Of a stretch of 64,000 nucleotides of DNA, positions 10,926 through 22,171 are shown piece by piece. This DNA is from Stratiolaelaps scimitus. Its lineage: Eukaryota; Arthropoda; Arachnida; Mesostigmata; Laelapidae. Within the stretch, counting starts at the first letter, position 1; every line of letters begins with the position of its first letter. The notes beneath the pieces were generated by a model. That model was not told the origin of the DNA. It ran no database searches and saw only the letters and a list, made by a program, of their open reading frames with translations. The stretch spans positions 14,979,501 through 15,043,500 of the forward strand of contig JABWDB010000002.1 of assembly GCA_019614645.1 (NCBI GenBank), read 5' to 3'. Both the position numbers and the translations under genes were made by a program.

Positions 10926-12579
10926 GCAACAATAGTCCCGCCAATATTTTACAGTTAGTCACTTTACAGATAGACCTCCGTCGTGCCGAAAGGAAGGCAC
11001 CCCCTGAATGCGTGATGAATGCTCCATGCTTACCAACAGACCAAGAGCAACGTCAATAAGGCCCCTGGGGCTTTCTGCAGACACCGTATTGACCACAATA
11101 GTTGGTTAGGTACGCGAAGCAGACAGAGGTCCCAGAGAGGAAGTCAGGGGAGAGAGAGAGAAGGGAAGCAGCTAAGAGTCAGCTAACCACGTCATGCCCC
11201 CGTACGGTGAGGAGGGCGCGCGGTGCTCGTGGCTGGGCCTGTACTCATCTCATCACCCTCACTGACGTAATGCGCTAAGCGATACCAGGACATCGTCAAA
11301 AGTTCCAGTTGTCATCCTAATGTATGACAACAGCCCACCTAAGAAAAAACAAAAAAAAAAACAGACCTCCGTACATACAAGTCGATTATCCCGTTCGATG
11401 GTTGGCGACAGCCAGAAATCAGTGGTCGGACATTGTCAATATGCCAGCAGTCCGCCACCCCGAGCAATAAGCAAAATCCCTTCGAAATTCGACGAATCGA
11501 ACCAAACTCGCTTCTTCTTAGTCGTTTCGATGTCGCCTTGAAATCCTTATTCGCAGCGACAGCTCGAGATGTTTTGTATACAGATGCTATTTCATCTAGC
11601 ACGTTCGACCGTATGATTTCTTCGGTACGCGGCTCATTTCGAATGTTATCGCTAGCGAACGTTAGAGTCGCACAAAGTTGAGGGGAACTAGAATTCGCAA
11701 TGTGATCTACTAGTCAACTGAAGTTAGCTGAAAGTTAGGGCACACTAATGTCAGCATTGCATATTGCAGATGTACTTCAGTATGAGCTTAGTTGTGTGGG
11801 GAACAACTACTCAGTGCGATTAGGCACTGATATTTGGTGATGAATTTATTTTATTGAATTTAAGTAATATTCGAGTTGCCCCTCTACATAACTATCATCG
11901 CATAGATCATCTTGCAGCGGATCTCTCACCCGCCACGTTAAGAAGAAAATTGTGTTGTGGCCTAAGTAGGTTTCTTGTAAATATCGGAGAACGTTACTCA
12001 GGGTCCTTGGAGGGGGTAATACTTAAAGTAGATGTTTGCTTTTAGTGAGAGCTCAATATCGAATGTCGTTGTCTTCAGACAATCACTCTGTGATACCCCC
12101 AGGATAACGGTTACCCCAAATTCAATAGCGCTTCCCTGTAAAAGGGCTTAATCCTACTTAGAAAGCGAAATCCGGTTAACGAAATATCCAAACCCTAATT
12201 AGCCCGAGTGCCATTTCAGGCCGCAAGCAATACCGTGGACGTTAAATATTGGCTGTGGGTCAGCTTGGAAAATGTATTTATTTATTTCAGGCATCAATAT
12301 AGACACCTTGGGCGATACATGTTACAGAAATATCCAACATAACCAGTCCACTGCTACTCGTTCCGTCCGAAGGAATCGCCGCTGAGACTGCCATCGTAAA
12401 AGCAAAAAAAGGAACAGTATTCTCTCGCAGTTAAGAATAGCCATTGTGTCGACCCTAACATGTCGATAAGGCCAAGCGTCTTTTAATCATTTTTATACGA
12501 TAATGGTGGCAACCAGTTCGGATCAACTCGTTCGAACTGAATTGAAAGCCCTTGTGACGCCCAACGATTCGAATGGCTT
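10926..12579. other. Intergenic with a GC-rich patch and a repeat copy
   Basis: A GC-rich, non-coding patch lies at about 10.97-11.3 kb, including a GA-rich run near 11145. It may be untranslated sequence of the adjacent retroelement. One copy of the 41-base dispersed repeat is at 12225-12265. No gene is supported. Confidence 0.35.
12225..12265 (+). repeat. 41-base dispersed repeat, copy 1
   Basis: It matches 48995-49035 at 35 of 41 positions, with the identical core GTGGACGTTAAAT. The copies lie 36.8 kb apart in the same orientation. Flanks do not align clearly, so it may be a fragment of an interspersed element. Confidence 0.6.
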
Positions 12580-12844
12580 CCAGGAGTTCTCGCGCCACAG
12601 AGGTTGTTGTTTTGATTGAGACGCAGACGGCAACGCCATTTTGAATGTTTAAAAGTGGTCATGACGGTTGGGTTGGCGGCATATCAACAGCCCGCTCAAC
12701 GGGAACAATTTACTTGGCTGGCTAGTGAGATTCCAGTTGGTGGCTCTATGGGACGCTGCGAATAAAGTGAGAGAATTTGCTGTGACGTTTGTGATCTGCT
12801 GGGCCAACTTCGTTGAGGGTGCTCCATCTCATGTAGATGAGAAG
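12580..12844 (+). promoter_or_regulatory. Probable promoter and non-coding first exon of RACGAP1
   Basis: TTCTCGCGCC (12587-12596) resembles an E2F-type site and CGCCATTTTG (12634-12643) resembles the YY1-type element of housekeeping promoters. Downstream sequence ends at a good donor, GAAG|GTAAGA, after 12844. The next strong acceptor is at 13570-13571, immediately before the RACGAP1 start codon. A 34-codon upstream frame starts at the ATG at 12661 and stops before the donor. E2F-like control would suit a cytokinesis gene. The start site itself is not defined. Confidence 0.45.
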
Positions 12845-13571
12845 GTAAGAAGTGCTCTGGTTCAAAAGAAAACAAAAGTATTCGGAGTTTGCGCCCTGAA
12901 AACTCAGCTCGGGTCGCTTGCCCTGGTTGCGCCCGTCCTTGCAGACTTATTGCATAGTTCATGGTGTCACCTGGTTCATGCAACTATATTTCCGCTATTT
13001 GCATTTATCTCTGGTTTAGGCCAGAGTTATACGGTGATCGATTTTAGCAAACGCACAACGCGGGGCAGGTATCGCCAAGAAGCAGAGTTTATTCCATTTC
13101 CGTTTGATTTGAAATCACCTGAAAATTAAGGTTATTAAATTAAGCTGGTAAGGCGGCAGGCAAGGGTTGTTTTTCTTATAAATGTAAATCACGTCAACCC
13201 TTTTTGCGTTTCGCTTTGCTTCCCGTGTAAACGTGCACTAATGCCGTACCTGAAATATATCGTCAAAGATACGTTAACATCTGTCGAATGTTCCAATGAG
13301 CTGAGGTGGCCTTCAGGCGAAGGTGTTCCTTAACTTGAAATCTGAAATGAAGAACTACTCCATTCAAAATAGCCGGAAAACTCATTAAATGCATCTGTTT
13401 TAATAGAATATAGGCGTTTCAGTCTACGTTTACTGCATAACATGAGCGTTCGGTAATACAGAGAATTCATAGGAATTTCAAAGACAATAAACAATTATTT
13501 TGCGATACCGTACATTTTTCTATAAGCATGGGCGGTTTTGCGCGTTTTTTCTTTATCCTGTTCGTATGCAG

Positions 13572-16500
13572 ATGACCTCGCGACGTGTAAATTTGGTTGA
13601 GACGGTCGATAATCTGATCAAGAAAGTCGAGCAAGGCGAAAAATGGTATCGCTATTTCGCGGCGCTCGCCAAACGGCAAGACCGCCTCGTGAAACGGTAT
13701 TGGGAAACTCAACGAAGGGTAAGTTGTTCATAATCCTGTCTTCCTTATAAAGGTATTTTTTATATTGAATCATAATCCTACTACTATCTACTTTGATTAC
13801 TATCCTCTATCTCTGCCATTTATGTGTTTATCGTGAATACGAGTGGTTACTATGTCAGCTCGGTGATTAATTCATTCCAGTGATCGACTGGCTGGCACTT
13901 AATTTATGCAATAGTTACAGATGGCTGAAGAAGAAAAACAACAACAGCACTGTTTTTGTTATGTTTTCCCGTATGAGCACAACGGCTATATTTAGAAGGT
14001 CAGCCGTAAATTGGTTCACAGTTGCCGCGTGAAGAAGTGATGCCAATTGTAGATTGGTTTATATTTTCTTGTTCTGTAAGACATTGGCAGAGGTGAGAGC
14101 CATGGCGAAGCGTCATTGATTGCGGCAGCGCGGCCAGGCTCATCGCGTATGTGCCCATGTTCCTATGTGTCATTGTTGTTTCGCTATGGGGTTCATGGCA
14201 CTCTTGTCGGTATTTTTCTCCTCACCTTTATTCAACCCCCTCCCATCTAGAGATTCATTCGAGCGAGAAGTAGAGAAATATCACCTGCAGGCACAGACGG
14301 CCTATTCTCTCTCGGGATGGTGTGGCCTTTTTGAGGTTCGGGTAGCCTCGGTACACTGTCCCTGGATTACACAAACACTGCCGCCTGCTGTTTCTGCAGC
14401 CTTGTAGGCCGTCCCCTCTGGCCTGGCGAAGTGCAACCGTCTGCTCCGGCATGCCGAGCGCCCGATCTATTCTTGTTCTGTGTTTTCGGTCCTAGTATAT
14501 TCATGGCCAGCGAGAGCTCTTGCTCTTTTCAAACTACTTTAAACGTGTATCAATTAGTAGTATTAGTTTTTCCATAGTATTATGTAGGCAAAGTGCAATG
14601 ATGAGTCCTCTATCTAATCATACTGTGGTGCACAATAACCACCAGATGACCGACTGGTGAGTTCAATTGAGAGGAGTTTCGCTCATTTACGATATGGCTT
14701 TAAAGTCGTTTTCCCTTTGTGCCACTCCGTTGTAGTGATAAATGATGTTTAGTCAAGCAAGTAATCTGAACCGATGGACAGCAGCTATCAACTGATGGCA
14801 CTAATTCTCACATTACACCCTGATCTTAATGCCGTACGGATGATCTGTCTGCCTCATAATCGAACTACAAATGGTAAACCTCATGCCGTATATACTCTGT
14901 TTCTTCTAGATGGAGCATTTTGAGGTTAGATTCCGCGAGAAGCAAGACGAATGCTCCCAGCATCAAGCCCACGTGATAAAGCTGAAAACAGCCCTTGAAA
15001 CGGAGACTGAGGAGCACGCCCGCGCTAAGCAGTTCGTCAGGAAATTGATGAAGCAGCTGCAGAGTGCCAAAGAATACATGATTGGTTTGGACGCACAAGA
15101 CGAGCGTACTGTCGACCTGATCAATACGATCTGTACCAGTCCGAGACCGTTTCATCAAATGCCTTCCACGGCTACGCTCGTAAGTGGAACTTTTTTACTG
15201 CGCCGATAGGTAAATTCTGACAATTAAGGGATATTGATTTTATAATGCGGAGAGAACAACCAGTGGAATATTGTATTGTTTGTGTTTGATATATGTCTAT
15301 CTGTTCTTGACTTGCCTCGATACGTTTGGCTTAACCAACGACATCTCACTTTAGCGCGATACATATTTAATCTTACGTTATGAGGAGACTATTCGCTCTC
15401 GTATTGCCTCGTATTACTGATAGATAAGAGTATATATACTTGATATAGTAGATCATATAGATACTGCATGACAATCTCCGAGTTGGCTGCGTCCAGTTTT
15501 GGTCGTTTTTTCCTTGTTCAATCATAGTAGACAAGGTACGAAACGAACATACATCTAGACGGATGTCCGTAGAACCGTATTGCGAATTTCCGTTCCTAAT
15601 ATTGGTATCGCCTTGTGTACACGCCACAGGGTAACAAATCGGGATCGCTTTTAGATGAATACGGCGAGAATTCGATGCTGTCATCAGAAGGTTCGACGTC
15701 GGCTACCAGCCGAGATGACCAGTTCATCTCAGTGCGGCGAGAGACGGAGCCTGAGACCGGCATTGGAAGTCAACCCGATAATGAATCCCTGAACAGCAAT
15801 GCTACAGCGACGTCGATGGACTCAATGTCCTCAGATGGCGTAGGCCCTCTGCCGAAGCAGCATTACGGAGCGAACAAAAGCTCGCATCGCAAACGACTTT
15901 CGAGTGACGAGGATGATGGGGCACTGCAGAAAAAGATCCGGCGTAAGTAGACCGCATGAGAGATAGACATCAGTAGTTAGACGGGCAGGCAATTCGTGTC
16001 GAGAAGGCGAGTGTATGTGGAAACATTTGCGTGTATTTTTCTGAAGCATATGCTGGTGTCATTTCTTTGCTATCATTGGGGACCTGGCTGAAGGTGCATT
16101 GTGCGCCTAGTTGTGTTCGTATGCTGGCTAAACAAGGCTCGAGAGAAACATACATGAGAACAATACGTACGGCTTATAGGTCACGAACAGCGAATACTAA
16201 AGCGTCAAACCTCTATTCCAGTCCTAGGAAAAGACTAGAGCTGTTCCATCGGCACGTGTGATCACATGTTCACATCGATGTTATTTCACAATCTGCTCAT
16301 ATTTTAGGGAAGTCGTCCCGCATAGCGGCGTCGTTGACGGTCTCGGTGGACGAAAATGCCAAGGTGATGTCGGCGGAAGCGCGAATCGATGGTAGGGCTG
16401 CAGGCGCGCCTGGCCACGGGGGCACGTCATCGGATCGTTCTTCAAGAAGGCGCAGTAAAAGCGTAGATGCCCGATTGGATGGTGCAGCGAAGGCAACCAT

Positions 16501-16932
16501 AGCTTCGGCGCCGTCCGAGGATGATTTGTTCAAGACGCCGAACAAGGTCCAGGCATCACCTATGTTCCGCAGTAACTCGGCGAGCAAGCTGACAAATAAG
16601 CAGCATCAGTAAGTGACGTCTTTGATGAAACCCTTTTTGCGGACTTGAACCCGACTGTAGTAGAGGGTGCCGTTGTAGCGAAAAAAAGCACTCCCTAAAA
16701 GTCGAACGAATTCAATCGACTAGATTTGTTCTTGTGTTGAACTGTTTTCAATGTTCTATTTCAGTTTCGTCAATAAGACTGTGATAGCGTTTGAGAATTG
16801 TGCGAAATGCAAGCGTCGTATGAAGTTCTACCGGGAGGCACTGCGATGCATGGAATGCAACCTCACAGTGCATCAGGAGTGCCGCGAAAATGCACCACTC
16901 CCGTGTATTCCATCGGTGTGCAAGGTAGGTGA

Positions 16933-16968
<36 letters not shown>

Positions 16969-18075
16969 AGAAAAAAAATATATATATATGTATATTTCTC
17001 CTCGAGGCTACTGCTGTCTGAAGTGAATCTCACTTGCCATTTGAAGACACTCAATTGAGCGCGACTTTATGCGAGTATTCACCAGTGGCACTGTCTTTTC
17101 CTCTCTGTTCAAAAATTTTCAGACTCCGGTGAAGGGTAAGCACAAATTGTCCGAGTTCTGCCCTCAAACAGGACCGCGGGTGCCACCGATCCTCATCAAT
17201 TGCTTTCACGAGCTGGAGAAGGACCACCGCATTCGTGAGGTCGGTCTGTATCGGATGTCCGGCCAGCGAACTGAGGTGCAATCCGTTGTACGCAAACTGC
17301 AGAAGTCTGTCCAACACGACCTGTCACAATACGACACGCACGTTGTGACCGGTGTCGTTAAGGACTTCTTGCTGCACTCGCTGAGCGAGCCGCTTGTCCC
17401 ATCATCAATGTACAATCGTTTCGTGAAGGCTACCGAGCCAGAGCAGTACGGTCATTCTGACGGGACCTTGCGTTCAGAGGTGGACGGTTTGCCTCCGTGC
17501 AACCGCGATACGCTGGCGTATGTTATGCTCCATATCAGGATCGTTGAGCAGATTCCCGACAACAAAATGGATCGCGATTGCCTTACGAAGGTTCGCTTAC
17601 ACTTATCTACACTTCAACTCGATTTGAGTGCATAACATTTATAAAGCCATAGGCCCCTATCTGTGCATGAAAAAGAGCGTTCCCTGAAGGGAGGGCCGTG
17701 AGCTCCTAACATATCTGTATCAGGCGGAACATGCATTTGCATTTTATTACAGAGTATATTAATTGTTTATTTCTCTTGATGCGTACACGCAGCGTACCAC
17801 TTAGTAAATATAAATATATTCTTGACATAATTTTAAATCGATTTCAGGTATTCGCCCCAACGATCGTTGGATACTCGTTGCAGGCACAGATAAATCCAGC
17901 GTTGATGAATCAGGAGCTGACCCAGCGTATAATGTCCTGTTTGCTAGCGATCGAGCCGACTTTCTGGGACACCATCATTCAGCGGGCGCACCGCAAGGCC
18001 TCGCGCGTTCCATCGAAGGAACGCACACCAATGTCCAGTAGGACACCGATGTTTGCCTCACCGAAGCTTAGCTAG
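13572..18075 (+). CDS. RACGAP1: RACGAP1 / MgcRacGAP, centralspindlin GTPase-activating protein
   Basis: Seven coding exons: 13572-13718, 14910-15179, 15630-15942, 16308-16608, 16765-16924, 17123-17590 and 17848-18075. All join in phase to 628 residues (human about 632). Residues 1-139 form the N-terminal region with a coiled coil that pairs with MKLP1/Pavarotti. A Ser-rich linker with GNKSGSLLDEYGENS follows. A C1 zinc finger begins at about His343, with all Cys/His ligands in the order HX12CX2CX12CX2CX4HX2CX7C. The RhoGAP domain then starts at about 410, with the arginine finger in GLYRMSG (about Arg441) and the later KVFAPTIV. The protein acts at the spindle midzone, with ECT2 and Rho/Rac GTPases, to position the cleavage furrow. 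An ATG at 13566 would add two residues if the acceptor at 13571 is not used. The donor after exon 6 (GTTCGC) is weak, but the protein match across it is firm. The C-tail is shorter than in vertebrates. Confidence 0.95.
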
Positions 18076-19300
18076 AGCTACAATGTGGGCAGCCCTCAGT
18101 TGAACTACAAAGCAGCGCACAGTTTACTAGCCCAACCCCTTTGTCTTGCTGGCCAAGCCCGGAGAAATTCAGGCATTTCTCAGTGGGCTGGATCAGCAAA
18201 TCGAACGGTAGGTTTATTCTCCAGCCGATGGATGACCCTCGCGCCAAGGAAGTCTCCTATATTCAGCACCTCTTGTCTCGAAGAGCTTGCTTTCAAAGAC
18301 TTTGTATTGTAATGCGTTTTGCTCGTTCATCCGGCTAACGTTTACGGTACTCATAGCATATACACACCAGCATTTTACCACACATACTACATTATGTACG
18401 TGACTCCAATGTATGTTACACTATAAAGACCCGCCTAATATCAACTGCAACATGACGCACTACATCACATCGGTGTTACATTTGGTGGAGTCCATTTATG
18501 TCGTTTGGTACACCCCCCCCGTAAGTTAATTGCTAAAGCATTGTCTAAGAGTTATATGTGATTTTTGTGTTGTTTTTTTTTCTGCTTTTGACACTCTCGA
18601 CACAGTACGTGGAGTAAATGAACTAAAGGAAGATGATCTACATTCAGAAACATCAGACAAGGTGGCGATTTCAACTCACCTGATATATCGTTTACTACAA
18701 TGTGACAATACCGAGCCAGATTTCGAATAACCGGGTGAACTAGTTACAGCAGATTCACTCCATATCTTGTCGAAAGCCAGCCATAACATTGAACTCTGTG
18801 AATTCAGAGTAGAGAACTTGACGAAGAGAGATTGTGAGCGAGTTGCCGTCAGGTATAAGTATCGGCACTACCGATTGAATTATTGCACAGAATTAGCGCA
18901 TTATACGGATCGATGTATATAATATTCAAGAAGTTAGTATATATTTAAGTAGATGAGACTGTGGACTCTGTAAGCGGAAATGTGCGCGTTTTACAGAGTC
19001 AATGACGAGGAAGAAAAAATGCCAGAACTTCTATGCAGTGAATATTCTACAAGATAATACTAATACACATAATACATATGAATATTTGACACACCTTTAT
19101 ATGGGACGCTTACTTGTTCTACACGAAGCCTCGAATAGCCATATATTCCGATTTGCTTTCGCGTATTTGGAAGTTTCATTGACAGAAAAGCAAGCTCGAC
19201 TGAATAAATGTGTGAATATGGCTCAAGAGCGAGAGAACTGTTTTGCATTGTAAACAGAAGTATCACCCTTGTGGAAATATATGACATATCTTGCATAACC
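18076..19300 (+). other. Probable long 3' UTR of RACGAP1
   Basis: No coding exon is supported between the stop and the first good AATAAA at 19305. Open frames near 18.1-18.3 and 19.0 kb lack splice context or motifs. Confidence 0.4.
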
Positions 19301-19304
19301 CTGC

Positions 19305-19310
19305 AATAAA
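19305..19310 (+). terminator. AATAAA poly(A) signal, candidate for RACGAP1
   Basis: AATAAA in the sequence CTGCAATAAAATGC, 1.23 kb after the stop codon. A second AATAAA near 19485 is an alternative. Confidence 0.4.
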
Positions 19311-19836
19311 ATGCTATAAGAGCCTATTGCGGACCCTGGAGCGGGGATCGTTTATTTGAAAGTATCTGTACGCAGTGATTGTATTGCCACTCTAGGATTA
19401 GGCACACCATGATTTTGTTATATACTATTCCGTGCCGATTTCTAGTATCGAGATCGATTCAATGCATCGCTTTTAAACAAAGAACGAATAAAATCACAGT
19501 GAATACATGATCACCTAGATACGTTTGATTATCCTTTACGTACGTAAGCGCATCTATTATCATCATCATTTCAATGACTGTAGCGTGGCCTGGCGGATTC
19601 TCCGAAACTCGTACGTGTCCCTTGGATATAATTTGAGATACCCGCTGTTTAGATACTAGCGACCCTCTTTGTCGGGAATCGAATCGGAATTACCGTCTAA
19701 AACGCTGAAACGAAACTGGTCGAATTGTTTGGGGGGGGTCTGTATAGGACATGATAGGGTCACATAGGATGCTGTCCTCAAATTGTTAGGAACTTGCGGG
19801 CGAAGTCAATGAGCTGATACAACATGTGCAATGTGT

Positions 19837-19934
19837 GAGGCCGCAGGTTCGAATCCCGTTGCATGACATCTAAGAGAACTTAAGCATTCTCTGCAGTTCC
19901 TTTAATAACTCAATAAAGCTTTACCTTTACCTTC
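19837..19934 (+). mobile_element. tRNA-derived SINE, 5'-truncated copy
   Basis: The pol III B box GGTTCGAATCC is at 19846-19856. The body matches the copy at 52691-52779 at 84 of 89 aligned bases (five substitutions) and ends in a TTTACC-type tail. The left tRNA half with the A box is not recognisable here. Confidence 0.8.
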
Positions 19935-21260
19935 TCGCATGAATGTGTTCCGAGTTAAAGTATCCAGTGACAACAATCAACAACGATTTTGCCTGCTGCT
20001 CCCTCTCCCCCCCAGGTCGGGAAAGTTTTAATGACCAGAAATGCGACAAAACATATTTCCGCCCCTAATACTCTCTTTATTCATCAATACGGGAATATTT
20101 ATCAATGTTATTTGAAAGAAACCGGAGTCCCTCAAAATGCCTGAAAAAAACAAGATTTTTTTATTTTGCGTAGGATTAACTTGTTCGTTTGCTCAGATAT
20201 TGACGGGGGCCGAACGGTGTGAGACGTACTTCGTGCTGGCTATGGTCCACATAATGCTGGTGTAAAGCAAGCATTGCTAACGTGGCGTATTTCAAATCTC
20301 CACCATGGCGATATGGTGCACGGCTTCATACATTGTCGATTACAAAAGAAGTGACAACGTCTTTATGAGAATAATAGCTACATTACCTATTTTGAGGTAG
20401 AATGAGTTGGCAATAATCGTTCATTGTCTCACCCACTGATTTTCTGAACTATACACACACACACACAGACAGATACCGGTAAATCAGGCCACATTCGTTA
20501 CACGTTGTGGCTGTGACCCGCCACATTTATCCCTGGTATATTTAGATTCTAATTGCCATTCTATCGATCCACAATGGAAATAATAGAAAGATATTCAGGA
20601 ACCAGTCTGAGCACACCACATAGGTGCAACACAGCCATCTGCGCCATCAAAATTACTATTAGTAGTAGAAGTAGTGTATATTGGTTAGTTATTGTTGTTG
20701 GCGACTGTGTGTTCTATCGTTGCGGCCGCTTGATCGTTGTTCAAGCGGCGATTTGAACGTTAAATGTTGCCGATAGTTGCCGCTATCGCATTCTATTTAT
20801 CGTAGCTCAGCGGAGGGGTATGTGTATTCATTGTTGTGCCTTTCATGTATTTGTCGTCATACGACACTCTACGGTATTTCTATCTCTGCAGGCCCCGTTC
20901 CACAAGGCATATTGTCGTGGCATAACGTTCGACCGACTGGTCGGTTCGTTACGCGGTCGATCGACCGACTGACGGCCGGATCGCCGAATCAACAGACCCA
21001 AGCTGTACCGCAGCAAAACAGTGCTATACTGCTGATAATGTTCCCCACGGCGTCCCCGCCTATTCTGGCGTTTCTCGCACGTTGAAACACAAGACGAAGA
21101 AGCTCTAGTAGCAGCAGAAGCAGCGGACAGTCTCTCTCTCTCTCTCTCTCTCTATCTCTTTTTCTCTCGTAAAGCAGAATGTCGATGTTCTCCCTGTCGC
21201 TATGTGATAGGAAGCGAGTGGCTGTGGTGTACCTTGCCTTGTATAATACGTGGCCGTCTC
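19935..21260. other. Intergenic, increasingly GC-rich towards the 21.3-kb promoter
   Basis: A short CA run occurs at about 20.45 kb and a GC-rich region from about 20.7 kb. A frame after a TCTCTGCAG at about 20890 is open for about 65 codons but has no partner exon. A CT run lies at 21131-21154. Confidence 0.3.
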
Positions 21261-21268
21261 CTCCTCGG

Positions 21269-21275
21269 TATATAT
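21269..21275 (+). promoter_or_regulatory. TATA box of the 21.4-kb gene
   Basis: TATATAT in a GC-rich context, with the expected start region about 30 bases downstream (around 21300) and CCAGTCAGCG at about 21315. The ATG at 21404 follows after roughly 100 bases of leader. Confidence 0.4.
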
Positions 21276-21403
21276 CCCGCTCGGAACGCCGGTGTATCTT
21301 TCCACTATCTACAGCCAGTCAGCGCTGTAGCAGATCGAACCCGATCAAATGCTAGTGATCTACTGGCAGTATTGGTTTCGGTCATTCGCAAGCCGGCAGC
21401 GCG

Positions 21404-22171
21404 ATGCCGTTGGGCGGGGCACCTGGCACAGCGACGTCGATCAGCGAGAATTCGCTGACCGCGGCTGCGGCAGCCGATGCCGCCGCTGCCGCCGCCGCCG
21501 AAACATCAGCGAGTGCATTATCAGCGGAGCCGTATATAGACGACCGCGCGGGGACGTCCCTATCATTTCGTGAGAGCAAAGGAGCAGCAATCAACGTATC
21601 GGCCGCGCCGCCGCCGCCGCCGCCGCTCGTTCGGCCGCTGTCGAATGATACCGAAAATTACGATCATAATTATTGCAATGTTAAACGTCACGGTTATGGT
21701 AACGGGAACCCTGAAATGTATGAAAGGGCGACGATCAGCACACAGGAATTATGAGAGATGTGTTCGTCCGTCGTTGGCGACCTGTTGCTATATTTGAGGA
21801 TATTTTTACGTATTCGCCTTCGAGGATGTTCTCTCGTCTGAAGTGGCCAATGAAGTAATTTCTACAAAGGCAATGTGAACGCGTTCACGTCGAAAGTGCC
21901 AATGATCTAACATGTCATTTAAAGACGTTAAAGACGAAAGTCTTTGAAATCAATGCCGAGACCACATATTTGAATACAGTTAATAGTAATTTTACATTTT
22001 ATTTAAGCACTCTTTTGGTCGTTGAACGAAGTAAACAAAAATCTACTGTATGTAAAGTTTGTAGTTACAGCTACTAATGTATCAAATTCATTTTGTTCTC
22101 TCAGCGGGGGGATCCTACAGCTTTCTCACACCACCAGATCCAGGCGTCCACTCTCACCAGCGTCTCGATAA
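21404..22171 (+). CDS. N-terminal two exons of an unidentified Ala/Pro-rich protein
   Basis: Exon 1 (21404-21698) starts at an ATG downstream of a TATA box and encodes 98 residues. They comprise a Ser/Thr-rich start, an alanine tract (AAAAADAAAAAAAE), an acidic patch, a run of six prolines and then NDTENYDHNYCNVKRHGY. It ends at G|GTAACG in phase 1. Exon 2 (22105-22171) follows TTTTGTTCTCTCAG, joins in phase and encodes GGSYSFLTPPDPGVHSHQ before an AA|GTAAAG donor in phase 2. The alanine and proline tracts are common in developmental transcription factors, but no DNA-binding domain is present in these exons and no family is recognised. Later exons, needing a one-base phase start, were not found with confidence downstream. 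The promoter, leader and one phase-matched intron make a real gene start more likely than not. Confidence 0.5.

Noticed and set aside
12668..13129. 153-codon plus-strand frame near the RACGAP1 promoter
   Set aside because: It has no ATG, contains the good donor at 12845 in its middle and has no recognisable domain, so it is treated as leader plus intron.
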